Of a stretch of DNA of 64,000 nt, positions 48,954 through 62,964 are shown in pieces. Every line of letters starts with the position of its first letter. Position 1 is the first letter of the stretch. The stretch lies in assembly GCA_018389105.1 (NCBI GenBank), contig JACATO010000121.1:434001-498000 (forward strand), read 5' to 3'. A program made the translations under genes and the position numbers. This DNA is from Nautilus pompilius. Its lineage: Eukaryota; Mollusca; Cephalopoda; Nautilida; Nautilidae. The notes under the pieces were generated by a model that was not told the origin of the DNA, searched no databases, and was given only the letters and a program-made list of their open reading frames with translations.

Positions 48954-50521
48954 AGAGAATTTCAACCAACAAAGGAACTTCACTGCCTTGAGATAATGGA
49001 TACTGAAAATAAGTAGAAAAACAAAAACCAGATGTACTTATTCAATGAAGGAACTAGGGTAAATTACATTATTTGCAAAACCAATCAGCCTGGGGAATTG
49101 TTCAGGAGCTACATTCCTCACCAACCCTTGGGGCATAACAGTGGAGCATGAAGAGAATTCCAGAAGAAAATTGTGGGAAGTAAATGAAATGAAGGAGAGA
49201 TTCAAATGCGGAGTTATCAAGCACCTAGGTCTCATTTGGACAAAATGGAGGGAAAAAAATGCTAATAATCATCATCATCATCATCTATAAATTTAAGGGA
49301 CTTTTAAAATTCATGTCAAGATACCAGACATATCCCAAAAATCAAACAGATGAAAGTTCATTTTCTATAACAGTCAATAACCAATTTAATTCCATTTTTG
49401 AAGAAAGAAAAATGGACATATGATCTATAGTCAAAATAATCATGGAAAAATAACCGAATATAGGGAATCTGCATATTAGCAGTTTATTGGCCAAGTTTAA
49501 ATGACTGCGATACAGATAACTGTACACAAACTTAAGTAAACACATCGGTTATTCTGCACAAAACTCTTTTTTCATGTTCTCTGTCATCTTTCATTTCCAT
49601 TAGACTTTATTACCTGGAGACAATTTCAGTTAGTTCCTTTTCTCCGATACATCTCCTTTAAACTACTTTAGTGCTTGAGCATCATCAGTATAAAAAAAAG
49701 TATACCTATCGATCAGTGGAGAAATTTGCCTATCAAAGCACATTAGCTACAGATACTTTAAAGGTAATAAATTATTATAGATAGAAAACAGTATTTTGTG
49801 TTCATTGTCAATGCAACGATTTTTTAAAAAATATATAATAAGGTTTCCAGTCCACTGACACCAGCCGGTGTTTTTAGGGTTAATAAGTATGTTACGTGGG
49901 AAGAAAAAGTCTATCATAAATGTGTATTTATACATAATTAGCACTTCTCATGTTATGGACCTCTGGCATCTCTAATAGCATCAGATGTGCAAATTACAGT
50001 AGTAGGCAAAGAAGGCAGGAAAGACTGTTCTATACTGAGATATACACCTAGTTACAATAAGCTTCAGACTTTCTAGTTAAAGAAAATGGTTTCTGTATTA
50101 TTCAGTTGGATTTCAAAATGAGAAAAACAGGGAGGAGAAAGAAAGAAAGCTGCAGTGGTCCTTTCCACAAGTATGCCAACATTCCACAATGGCCAGAAGC
50201 AAACATGTTAGCAGACCATTACATTCTCTCCCATAGTTACCAATTTCAACAACAATATACACAGGGTCTGATATAAAAACCATTAAAGCATAGCAAGAAG
50301 AATCATAAGTAAATGGAAACAGCAAAACCTAAAAGAAGAGCTTTGTCACTGTTCTATTGCTATCATGCTGACACTCTCCTTTAAAATGTATGACTACTAT
50401 ATTTTGGTGATTCACAAAATGGCAGGTTAAGGATTTTAATTTTTTTTTTTTTTTAAAATACAACAAAAGCTATTTTATCAACCCAGGTAAGACAGATGCT
50501 GATATTAAGTGTAAGCATTAC

Positions 50522-50662
50522 TTCATACTGCTTATCTATCACAATGAGCACATCCCCAGCATAATCTCCCATTGTATTTCTATAGAATTCCATCTTCTTC
50601 TTTATGTTTTTGATCTTCTTGATGGAGGTCACAACATTATGACCTTGTTCCTCATTAATCAC
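50522..50662 (-). other. possible exon, 47 codons, coiled-coil-like
   Basis: On the minus strand AG (50663-50664) precedes an open frame, VINEEQGHNVVTSIKKIKNI, KKKMEFYRNTMGDYAGDVL and IVIDKQYE, and GTAATG follows immediately (GT at 50520-50521). The 141-bp segment is exactly 47 codons, phase 0 at both ends. The sequence is a regular amphipathic Lys/Ile-rich helix with protein-like composition. The acceptor has only a weak pyrimidine tract, and I cannot name the protein. It may be a host exon or chance. Confidence 0.3.
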
Positions 50663-51987
50663 CTATCTTTAGGATTCAGAACACACATGCTATACTTTTT
50701 CAGGTAAGTGGCTTCCCCTTTTTCCCCCACTGACAAAGTCAATAGAAAATAGTTCATTTATACTTAGGAGTTGCCCTCAGACTTGGAAAGGATCCATTAA
50801 GGGGATAGACAAACACCAGGAACTGGTCTGATTATGCTTGGTGATAAAAGCAGCCTCATAAGAGAGTAGAGACCAAACTAGTTTTAAAAAAGTTGGTACA
50901 TGGGGACATATTCCCCAAGGAGCACATCATCACTTAAATACATAAAAGTCAAGTAGACGGTATCCAATCATCCTCTTATTAAATGCGAAACATTTTCAGA
51001 GAGGGAGGGGTCAGGGAGAGGAGAAAGAGAAGATTTAAAATATGAGAGACTTTTAAAATATCTAACTAAATCTGATTTCCCAGTACAAGATGACAAAGAA
51101 AGATATCATTAAGAGGAGGGAATAAAAATGATACTGTTTTACTAAGTTGAAAAATATCTTAAAGATAATATTTTAATCTTCTGCTTAAAATTGGAAAACC
51201 TACAGCTTCAACAGTTTATTACAAGTTAAACCTTCAAACTGCTCAAATTCAATTTTTTCCATTTTGTTCCTTTTAGCAAGAAATGCACCGAGTTACTTTA
51301 CTCTGGTCAGTGAGGTGAGTCTTCTAGCAAACTGATAAATCTGTGAATGAAAGACAAACTTGTTCTAGATGCCAGTGAATGCACAAGTTGTGGTAACCAT
51401 CTGATCATCACATACAGAACTAATATCAACAGTTCTTTTTTATAAATAATACCAATTTTTCTAGTTTTGCAGATCCTATATGATATACGACTACAAACAC
51501 TTGCTTACATCTGAATATAAAATCATTTTGCAGATCTGATTAACTTTTCCCAAATTTCTAGAACATGTATTTAAAATGAATTCCAACTAAAATTAAATAT
51601 GATTGGAATTGTTCTCTATTCCCTCTTAGGTTGCTACTTCTGATCATCATCATCTATAAACTCTATTAACTAATTTTTAAACAAATCTTCAACATTTGTT
51701 TATTTAGGATGTAAAAGTTGGAAATTTCTCCGAATATTAATAAAAAAGACAAAACGGAAATCATAACAAACAAAGGTAACGTATAAAAAGCTTCGAGACT
51801 AGAACTATTTAAGTCTTACTGGGATAGACCTTAGGATCTAATGCAATTTCTTTCAAAATATCTTCTAGCCATACTTAATGTTATCCTTACATCCTCTTAA
51901 ATGATATAACATTAGTTTTCTAATAGTTTTTTACCTTTTTAAAAAGATTATCCTTTGTTCAGGATACTATTAAATTTTATGTTGTTA

Positions 51988-52001
51988 GTTACCATAACAA
52001 C
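51988..52001 (-). promoter_or_regulatory. X-box (RFX) consensus match
   Basis: GTTGTTATGGTAAC on the minus strand fits RYYNYYATRRNRAC at every position. RFX factors bind such sites upstream of ciliary genes. No adjacent gene start is visible, so this is a sequence match only. Confidence 0.3.
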
Positions 52002-53730
52002 CAAGACTGGATTTTTAAAGTCCTAAAAGATATACTTTAAGGTCAAAACATTCTCAGCCAACAGCACATAATATACAATTGTAAAATAGGTTGTATTTAT
52101 GGAGGAAATCTAATTTTAAAAAGATTCTATTGCACTTCAAAAGACATATCATTCCCTTTGCATCAAATACTGAAGATGGAGGATGTATCAAGTATCTTGT
52201 CTCAAGAGTATACATACTATGTCGTCAGACCAAGATTACAAGTAAAGATGGATCAAAATCTGTGACTGCATTTTAGAATGAGCACCAAATTTCATTCCAC
52301 AAGACATCCCTTTAAATGAGGTTTTAATTGTTTTCAATTATCACTATTTTTAGCTTAATTTTGGATGAAATAATTTCATAATTTTTTTAATTAAAATATG
52401 CATAGTCAACAAAGACAAAGGCAGTTCCAAGGCTACTGACCATTTTTAAATACAGGTATGGAAGGATAAAACAAAAACCAAATTTATAAAAGTGAAAATA
52501 CAGCAAAACAATAATGTGTGTTGAAATCTAAAATGCATAATGAGAATGAAAGAATCTAGAATAAGAAATTTGCCAGCTAACAAAACAATAAAGCTCATAT
52601 TGGCCTCTGTAGACCACCTGGGGTGCATTTGCACTCCACTCTCTTTCAGGTGTATTAGTCAGAGCAGAGGTTGAGCCATAGAGGCTGTGGTACACAGTAC
52701 CTTCCTCATTCATATAGTAACTCTCTGAAATGACAAATCCATGTTGCTCCAGCTACATGTGTTAACCAAATATGCAGCCAGATCAATACAAATACTAAAC
52801 AGTGCTTCTAGACCATGGATGAAAATGCACCTGAAATAATAAACAGAGGATTAAGAACAAGATAACACTATCCAAGCATTGGTTAGGTGATGCCAGGAGT
52901 GTAACACTGTAAATGACTTTAGATAATAACATGTATGACATAAGCCATATGTGATATCGTGATAACAGATAAAGTCTCACACGTCATTATCTTTTTTGTA
53001 TCTTGAGCTGAAAATACCAGCAGATTTTAGACTGAAAAATTTTCTTTTTTATAATAATTAAGTTGCAGCCAAGTGAATTAATTTGCTCAGTCTGTTAAGC
53101 TAAGAAAGATAACTTTGTAATTTTACTTCACAAATCATTCGCAGCTGATGTTGGGCACAAATTTCCTTTAGCTAACAGAAAGGCCGAGTTATGTGGCTGG
53201 TTGTGCAAGACTAGAAATGCTGTTCAAATAAAACCTGGCTAGCGGAGGGATGCCATTACAGCAAAGCTATTTCAGGCGAGTTTCATATAAACATCCAAGA
53301 ATTTTGAATGAATGGATTGCGCTGTAAATCTGTTCAGTATTTCATATGGAAACAGACTAATTTTCTTATCTACACTAGCAGTAACAGGTATCTAACATAA
53401 AAATGTGCTTTGTCTTAAATCTATGCAAATGCTGTTGTTATCAAAGCAGCCAATTTTTTGGAAGAGGATTTACTATTAAATAAAGACTTTTATCATTAAA
53501 TTATACCACATGTGACTTTAAAACATTTGCTTTGTTGTATCCATCCACCTGACTCTTTTATGCACAGTAAATTGAGTGAGTGAAAAAACCTACTTGAGGT
53601 AATTTCTTTCTCATCCCTGCTATAAGCCTCCTGAATATCACAGACTTCAAAGGGGAGAAAACCCACCAGAACTTATCTGATTACCAACAACCGCCAGCCA
53701 GGTAAAACCACATCAGTCATCAATTTAAAA

Positions 53731-53776
53731 TGCGTGTGTGTGTATAGTGTGTGCGCGCATGTGTGTCATACACACA
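53731..53776 (+). repeat. GT-rich imperfect microsatellite
   Basis: GCGTGTGTGTGTATAG, then GTGTGCGCGCATGTGTGTC, then ACACACAC. The arms are partly complementary and could fold into a hairpin. Confidence 0.75.
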
Positions 53777-54709
53777 CCTGGTTACTGAATAGACTTTTAT
53801 TTTAAAAACACAGACATCATGGAATGAATAAGCAGCTGCCACCACAATGAGTGAGAATGCTACACTAATCAAACAACCAATTTGTAAATGGGTAAAACTT
53901 TACTATACAGCCATATTCCTTTATTGCACACTTGCTATGTCATTAATTCTAATAAGTTTAAAGGTAATTATCTGATGTATCAAATATCATAAACCAGCTC
54001 TGACTGAGGTATCCTCTATTTTTTTTTGTGACACAAAGTTTGCATAGCCACATGATGATACACTGTTGCTGCATAAGAAGTATATTTTTGTATACTCATA
54101 CCTACCTAGGTGTACTATGTATTTTGGCGCCTTGTGGTTCTTTTGTTTCAGTTCTTACTGAGATATTGTTTAGGTGGAGATGGATGCGGCTATGGTCAAA
54201 ATACTCTAGGTCTGTTTGTTCTTTCTCTTTTTTGTGTTCCTGTGTTTGTGATGCTTTGGGTTTTTTTATTTTTTGTTTTTACTTAGATATATATATAACA
54301 TGCTCATCTTTTCACAATTAACCCTGTTTCAACAAAAAAGCTCAAAGTTAGTTAATTTTAGTTTTGATATTTTTACAAATTAACCATCTCATCCTCCACC
54401 CATTTTTCTGTTTTTGTGCAGAAGAGTGAGCGAGCGAGCCAACACAAATGCTAAGGTGGTAGTATTTCAATGATTATATACCCAAAAGCAGCCCTTCTGA
54501 TTTGGTGGCACAATATTTACTTAAAAAACAACAACAAGAGAACCCAGAGAAAAAGCTAGTGTTAATGAGGGACTATAGCAGAAATGGCAGTTGTTAACTT
54601 ATTATTCAAGTTTCCATTCATCCTTAAAAAAACTAATAAGAGACATCTTCCCCATTTCTCCAAATGTTAATAGCATTTCTGTATTTTAATGAGATAAAAT
54701 TCTTAAAGA

Positions 54710-55807
54710 TATAGTTATTCTATCGTTGTTTACTTCAGCCCTAGAATTGAGACAAAACCTGTCTGTTCTCCCTTAACTGATTACTTAACCAGTGTATAGT
54801 TATTCTATCGTTGTTTACTTCAGCCCTAGAATTGAGACAAAACCTCTCTGTTCTCCCTTAACTGATTACTTAACCAGTGTATAGTTATTCTATCGTTGTT
54901 TACTTCAGCCCTAGAATTGAGACAAAACCTCTCTGTTCTCCCTTAACTGATTACTTAACCAGTGTATAGTTATTCTATCGTTGTTTACTTCAGCCCTAGA
55001 ATTGAGACAAAACCTCTCTGTTCTTCCTTAACTGATTACTTAACCAGTGTATAGTTACTATCGTTTTTTACTTCAGCCCTAGAATTGAGACAAAACCTCT
55101 CTGTTCTCCCTTAACTGATTACTTAACCAGTGTATAGTTATTCTATCGTTGTTTACTTCAGCAGCCCTAGAATTGAGACAAAACCTCTCTGTTCTCCCTT
55201 AACTGATTACTTAACCAGTGTATAGTTATTCTATCGTTGTTTACTTCAGCCCTAGAATTGAGACAAAACCTCTCTGTTCTCCCTTAACTGATTACTTAAC
55301 CAGTGTATAGTTATTCTATCGTTGTTTACTTCAGCCCTAGAATTGAGACAAAACCTCTCTGCTTAACTGATTACTTAACCAGTGTATAGTTATTCTATCG
55401 TTGTTTACTTCAGCCCTAGAATTGAGACAAAACCTCTCTGTTCTCCCTTAACTGATTACTTAACCAGTGTATAGTTATTCTATCGTTGTTTACTTCAGCC
55501 CTAGAATTGAGACAAAACCTCTCTGTTCTCCCTTAACTGATTACTTAACCAGTGTATAGTTATTCTATCGTTGTTTACTTCAGCCCTAGAATTGAGACAA
55601 AACCTCTCTGTTCTCCCTTAACTGATTACTTAACCAGTGTATAGTTATTCTATCGTTGTTTACTTCAGCCCTAGAATTGAGACAAAACCTCTGTTCTCCC
55701 TTAACTGATTACTTAACCAGTGTATAGTTATTCTATCGTTGTTTACTTCAGCCCTAGAATGGAGACAAAACCTCTCTGTTCTCCCTTAACTGATTACTTA
55801 ACCAGTG
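54710..55807 (+). repeat. 13-copy 85-bp tandem minisatellite
   Basis: Units begin TATAGTTATTCTATCGTTG and end ACTTAACCAGTG. Starts: 54710, 54795, 54880, 54965, 55050, 55133, 55221, 55306, 55385, 55470, 55555, 55640 and 55723. Most units are 85 bp. The unit at 55050 is 83 bp, 55133 is 88 bp (CAG duplicated), 55306 is 79 bp (6 bp lost) and 55640 is 83 bp (CT lost). Copies are otherwise nearly identical. Nearly every unit contains TGTTTAC, a forkhead-type core, and a TGATTAC homeodomain-like core. Confidence 0.95.
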
Positions 55808-56387
55808 TAAACCGCTGACCAGTAAATAAAACAACACAGCAACTCACACAGACCTGTTTATAGTTGGTTTTAACAAATGACAATGTGCCATCTATGAATC
55901 ACACAGCTAATATATAATAAGCAGGAGGAAAGGACTTTGAAAATTTCTAAATAACTCAGTTCTCTTTGATTTTGAAGTGTGTGTGTTTAGGAATACATGT
56001 ATTTTTAAAAATTACATTGTTCATATTTTTAAACAAAGAAAAATTGTATGTATAATTTTTTTAAAGATTTTTTGCTGCCATTCTCATACGGCTGCTATAT
56101 TGACTGACTCATTATGATTTGTAACATTATAAAAAAACAACAGAAATACAGGAAATTGCATCAGAAGACTACATGCCATCTTTTACTAACTTCATTAAAA
56201 AAGAACACCACAGGAAGGTGTGGAAAGAGTTAATTAAAATCTAATCATAAAATTTTTGCATTATTATTTAATTCTTTAGTGTCTTTTTCTTCCTCGGCGT
56301 CCAAGAGAGTTAAAAACCTGGAAGGCAAAAAACAGATAAAGAGACTTTCTATTCAGAACTGTGTGACAGGCTTTGATCATTGAGATG

Positions 56388-56400
56388 AGGTCAGAGGTCA
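56388..56400 (+). promoter_or_regulatory. perfect DR1 nuclear-receptor-type motif
   Basis: AGGTCAGAGGTCA is an exact direct repeat of AGGTCA with a one-base spacer, the site type bound by RXR, HNF4 and COUP-TF families in animals. It sits in a locally GC-richer segment (about 56281-56580) within AT-rich surroundings. Function is inferred from the motif alone. Confidence 0.35.
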
Positions 56401-59400
56401 GTGGGTGTATTCAAACAAGGCTTTTGTGCGCCTTTCCGCATGACTGCTCAGGCACAGTGTCAGGTGCAACATTATCCCCCTGAAAACCCTAAAAAATGTC
56501 AACAGAAAATAAAAGGGGCCCCACAAACCTGTTCATGGAATTGGACAAACAAGAGCGATGAAGGGAGGGAAGGAAACAAAAAAATCGTATAATACTAATA
56601 ATGATGAAAATTATAAAAGAAAAATTTGGGCTGACAGTAATTACTAAAGAGAATTCTATCAAAGAAAGGAAAAAAAAATCTAGGTAAGTAATTACTCTGC
56701 TTTAAAAGTGACAAAGATATTAGGCAATCTGTCATGTTGCTTGACGCTAATGTATTCGGTGTGTGCTGGCTTTCTAGACACAGAGTTCATTTACCTTTCA
56801 GGTGGCCAGCTGACTATAATCCATGAGCAAGTAAAAGAAAAGATTGTTTTGTATTTTCGGCTAAAAGATATTAAATTGTTAATAGAGAAGCATAAATGTG
56901 TAGATTTATACCAACTGAAAATAAAAGCTAACAGATCTTCAACAAACAAAAATTGAAATAATAAACAAACAAAAAGAACATTTCACTTTGGTTATTGTTC
57001 TACTGAGAATTAACTCACTCAAGATAGCAGACAAAAGCAATAAATCAAGCACTGTTTAAGAGATGGAGAGGTGATATAATTCTATCTATTTTCATTTAAA
57101 AGAAAAAAAGAATTAAGATGTTAAATTAACAAAGATTCTTAAATTTGCAACTGAACGACATACAACCAGATGTGTGTGTATCTTCCCTCCATCCTTCCTT
57201 CTCCCCTCCCCTCTCTCTCTGTATAGAATTGGTGAAAATTAAAAGTCATAGTTACTTTAATAATAATTTTAGCAAAGTCTTAGCCATTCCTTTTTCTTGC
57301 ACTGCCTTGCAAATTTCTTAATTAAGCACAAGCTATTTGAATTTTCTTTTTAGTCAATGATGTAAATTTAAGTCCTTGTTATCCTTTCTGACCAGCTCCT
57401 CAAACAACATGTTGTTGGCTGCCAACACTGACATCAAGTGTACAGACTAATTAGTTTTCTCAGTCAAACCTAAAAGTTTCCCAAATGGCCCTTATTCATG
57501 TACATCAAAATCATTGTTTAGTTTACATCTTAAAGTCAAAATGCTTTCCAATTAAGGATGTGGACTAAATTCTCTACCTTATCTTATAAAATAAGACCTA
57601 AAGGGTAGAGAGAACAAAAATGCTTTGGACTTGGCTCTCTGAAACCTGTAATGCAGTAGACATCAAAAAGACATGGTAGGCCTACCAAAACATATTCTAC
57701 AGCAGAGCTGACACTGGCTAAAATAAACATTAATTCAGGTGGCTACAACAGATTGCTATCAACCGTCTCCTCTCAATGATTCTCAGGAGGATGAAGATGA
57801 ACCAAAATGAGATTTATACTTCAACCTACAATATGCATGTGTTGCACATAATTTGTAGAACTGCCCAATCCACAGATTACTCAGGGTAATTACTCCATTC
57901 CCAGGAAGGGAAATACCTGCTTGCTTAATCCACAGAACAGGCACACTCGACTGTGTAATCCCACAGAATGAGCAACAACTTTAGAAGCATTTCATAAGGA
58001 TTTTTATTACATCATGCAGTTAATTAATTGTAAATTATAATATCACAGAATATAAAACATCAGTCTAAAACATTCTGGTATAATAACCACTCCAAACTGC
58101 TGTAAGAGTCTATATTCACATTTTGCTTTTGTTGTTGACTCTCTTTTTTTTAGCAGAAATAGCATCATAAATAGTTTGCTTATATTCACTCCTTTTAAAG
58201 ACAGAAAATGTTCTTTTGTTAATTAAAGTCTGAACTTGATTTTTCCCTCTATCTTGGGGCTACTATCGAAATAATGACATGAAACACATAAGCAGCAAAC
58301 TTTAGTCAATCATCAAATAAACTTAAAGTGTCACTGCTCACCCCATAGAATTATGCAGGTTAAGCCATTGCCCAACCCCAGATAATGAGCACAGTTCATT
58401 GCATAATTAGTGGGCTTGGGCAGAGTATGGGCAATTCCACATTTGGGGCACAAGGCATGCATGGAGAACAGAAAGCAGGGGTAGGAGGGTTAAAGTGTAC
58501 TTTCTTTTTGTTTCCATCTTTATGTTAAAGAAAGTAATGATTTTAAATGCAATATTTAACGAGAATTTACAATGAGATTTTCCTTGGAAAAGTTTATCAT
58601 TTGTAGAAAATGCTAATAAAACAATATTCCACTGCAGGCAATTCCAAATGATGTCATGTGACAGACCAGGGTAAGATGCGTGAGGAAGTTGTGCAGCTTT
58701 TCAGCAACAATCCTGAGATAGATGCCAGCAGAACTTCAAAGCCTTCTTAGGATGTGGAAAGGTCATCCTACTGACTTGTTTCTGTACTAACTGAGAGGTG
58801 GTCCCATTCCCCTAATGTTGACAATCACTGTACTATAACAGCTCAAATCACAAATGTTTTATACAATAAATGAGCAGGATCCATGTCCCCCTTTTTAAAA
58901 GTACAGGGAGCTATAGATTACAAGAGCTGCAGCCAGCCAAAGTAAATTAACAAGCTGAAGCCTTAACACGGACTTCCAACAAATGTCTGCCAGTAACAAA
59001 GTCAGCATTTAATGCTACAGAAGGTGAGAAGCGAGAAGTTCCACAAGAGCAAGTGACACATCACTAATCCCACACCCTGGTATCCAACAAAGGCTACCAA
59101 ATAAACCCTAGTAAAAAAATCTGCCACCACCAGTGAGAATGTACGGCAGCCAATGTCTTTCCAATGTGTCATCCATGCTACGGTCCACCCTGCTAACATG
59201 ACTTAAAAGAATTCATCCCTAAAAAAAAAAAAACACACTAAGCCGTCAGAATTATCGGCCTCCTCTTCATTGCGCACACAGAGCTACATAGAAAAGTTAA
59301 CACTTTAAAGAAATGAAACGTAAGTAGCCAGATTGTTTTACTCGCAAAGTAAATAATTGGCCATCCTTTTGTTAGTCAGAGTAGGCAGTCTGGGCTCCTT

Positions 59401-62400
59401 CTCCTAGTACTTGGCTACGTGCGGACAGTGGAGCTTCCAACCAGAAAAGCTGTGGTTGAAGAAGAACCTGACAAAGGCCTCCTCTAAAAGTGAAATCAAA
59501 TTAGTCCTCTTGTACTATCAAAAATGAGGAATCAAAATGGTTGTCTTCATGTTTCATTATCCAAACTGGAAAGCAAATTGTGCGAACAAGTAGAAAAAAA
59601 TTTTCTAACAGGAAATGAAAAGAAAAGGGGGGGGAGAGAGAGAGACAAAGAATGTAGGCTGTGGGGCTTGAAAGTAAAGTAAATCTTAAACCTAAATGGA
59701 ATTTCCTTGAATAAACTTTTTCCCAGAGAGAAAACAATTATTTTCTTTTAATGGGACAAAGAAGAATATTACAGATACCCTTACTGCTAAAAGCAGCTTA
59801 GATTTTTTTTTAAAAAGTTAAAAATTTAATTTCCTGCAGTAATGGCACCTCTTTAATCATTCAGAGAGAGAGATCCATAAACATCACTGCAGGTGTCATG
59901 GGACTGAGAACTCGTCCCTGCAGCATTTCTGCTTGCTCTCTCTCGTTATTTATCTAGCCGTTTAATTTCAGCTATAAAACCCTCTAGCCATGTTTATTAC
60001 AATCAGCAGACATCCTGGCTACATGGAGAGACGAAGAAGCAAGAGCTACACAAACTACGGACAGAGGAAAAAAAAAAAAAATTAATAATAAAGAAGCAGT
60101 GGATGCTGACCTGGTTAGTACACAGTGGGCTGGCTAATACACAGATGAAGAAAAGGACCAGGTGGTTAGGAGTGATGCAAAGGTAAAACTGAGAAATGTA
60201 ACCTACAAATGAATCCTGCGAAGGTTCGTACAATCAAGGGGCTGGTGATATCACAGCATCACCTGTAGTAAAGAGACCATGCTACTAACAAACACAACTC
60301 TGGTAAGCAGTAGCGTGTGACTCCCACTTTAGAGTTAGCGCAGATCAACAGTTTCCGAACCGTGTTAAATATGGGTGCTTGGGAAATAGGGGTGATAAAG
60401 CCTAACTGTTTGGGAATCAAACACAGATATTTGACCAATGTTGAAATTACTTAAACCATCTCATGACTGAGCAACATGTCACTGAAAAGGCTGCAGGTGT
60501 GCAGAGAATGTTTCTGCTCTATCAGTCGGTAGAAAGAAGCACAATATTAATATTTAGCAAGTAAACCTACTTTTAAAGGCAAAATAAGAGTAGGATTACA
60601 CTATTAATGCTAGAGGAGAACTGGGATAGTCACTATTAGTGGCAAAACTAAGCTACTGTTGTTGCTACAATTTTCATCAATAGAATCCCTAACTCCCTTT
60701 TAACTAAATCACTCGACAATCAGCATCACATTAATTACATTAAAAAATTGCAGATTACTGGAAATTTACCTTTAGTTTGATTTTGGAGTCACAGGTAATT
60801 TACAGCTGCATCCCCTCCATAACCAGAAATTCCGTCACCATACTAACAGACAGATTGTTATCCGAATCTTTCTCAATAGTACACTACGATGGCTGCCATT
60901 AAAAAAATGCACAATGCCGGTGAACCAAGGTAACAACTTTCTAGAAGTAAAATACCAGCTTAATTAGTTTGGTTCTATTGTTTTGCTTTAAACAAACATG
61001 AAATAATCAAAAATTGCTTCTGTAACTTTTTCTTCTTTTAATTAAAGGAAAGCCAAAGCAGCTAAGGCTAACAACTTGTCAATATGTTTATTGATCTATT
61101 AGCACAATTAATGATTTTATTTTTCGGGGGAAAAGTTCATAACTCTTCCTCGTGCCAGCATTCAGGTTTTCAGGACGATATAATTGATCAACTTTTCCTT
61201 CAATAATAAAAAAAATCTGTCACATTAAAAGAAATCTTGATATACACCAATGATCTCATAGGCAGAATATTAAATAAAAAAGAAAAACTATGTACCATTA
61301 ATAAAATACAGAGCAGTATTAAACTTGATCTAGTTTTAGTTTTATTGTAACAATATTTTTTTTTTGTTTTCTCATACATTTTCAATGACCAAAACACCGT
61401 GTTAATCGCATAATGGCCATTTACTGTTTTCAGAGAGTGTATCCTCATTAACACGCCCGTTAGCATACTGTGGTTGATAGTGGCTGTCTGTTTTGAAGAC
61501 ACGGCTCAGTAATATAAGGGCGGAACCATGCACCCACTGGGCTGGGACTAAAGTCCCTTCCTCGAGCCCCACACACTTTTAAAGTAGACAATGGCAGGTA
61601 AACTCAAGGGTTATCGAGGGGCAGAGACATTTTGCTGATTAACAAAGACTAGAAATGCCTTGAGACTACAATATGTCAAACAGATTGAGAAGTTGTAAAT
61701 GCTAACAGTTCATAAAGGCTGGCGCTGTACAAGTTTGTGTAACAAAGTCATTCACTTCACCCCTACAATATAATAAAGCACACCACCCGCTGTCAGCGGT
61801 AATGAGACATAAAAATTTCCATTGTTTGTTTGTGTGTTGAAGACACTGAACAGATTGGTCATTATTAGAAATTATCCCACCCTGAACCACTCAGCTATGG
61901 TGTCTTTCTGCTCCTCCATGCCTCACCTACACCAGTTATTCGTTTACAATCAAAACGAGTCTGTGGTTTAGAAGAAAAGGATGCAGTCCTGAGTGCCAAA
62001 CTGTTTGGGACGTAGGGAATGCCATAAGTCTTTCTACGGAAATCCCACAGATTGTACGCAGCCAATTTGTTGTGCGATACAATCAAGTGACATGGTGTTC
62101 CTAGGCTGCCTCACTGACCTGTACCTCTAGAAAGCTCAAAAACACAAGTTTCTGATGCATGCCTACAAAAATATTCAATTTTCTCTTGTACATCTGATAT
62201 TTCATCAGTAATAATTTCAGCACTGAAACCATAAATACTGTGATACATGTGTGGACTAATTTCAGTTCCTTTAATGATGAGATCCTAAACATGTACTTAT
62301 AATAAATAATCTTTAAAATTTCATTTTTTTAAAGCCCCTTTACTACTTTTGAACAGTGAAAAGAAGAACTTTTAATGTAGAATCTCATAAGTACAGCTAC

Positions 62401-62964
62401 TATAATATACAACAGTAGGAACAACAACAATGAAGAGCATTAACAGTGCTGAACATATCTATCATATACATACAGGTTATTTCTACTTGCCTGGTGAAAT
62501 CTATTCTCTGCCCACCAGCAGCGCACTGGGAGGGTTTCAGATGCTGCCAAAAATATCTTTTAACCCCAGCCCCCAAAATCCAACTTACTCCTAGGGCCAG
62601 ATGTCTGACCTTATTTATCTCTGCTTCCCCAGACACAAGGTTCACCCACTTCTCTTTCCATTACAGGGAAATGGCTGAAAAGAAGGGGAGGAACAGAGAG
62701 CATTCCAGGGGTCACTATAAGGGAGTCAAGGCAACTGAAGTTACCTTACAGGGATAGACAGAAGAGGAAAGAGTGTGTGTCTGTATTCAATAGAAACTTG
62801 TTTTTTCCTTACTTTCTCTCTTGTGGCGATATAAATAAATAATAGATCTAGTTGAAATAAAAACAACAACACAAGAAGAACGTATACATTGTCAAGTTAC
62901 TGAATAGATATAGTTTGTTTTGTTTGGAGAAGTTTAGAATACATAAAAAACAGACACACGTGTG

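Larger units (their letters stand above)
47148..54709. other. non-coding AT-rich stretch with microsatellites
   Basis: About 7.5 kb without a proven gene. Holds a TATC run (47669-47681), the compound microsatellite at 48865-48953, an ATC triplet run (49268-49285), GT-rich repeats (53731-53776), a possible exon at 50522-50662 and an X-box at 51988-52001. Confidence 0.45.

Noticed and set aside
60300-60430. Possible SINE on the minus strand (TTTGATTCCCAAAC)
   Set aside because: Only a B-box-like stretch is visible. There is no A-box or family body, so it is not supported.
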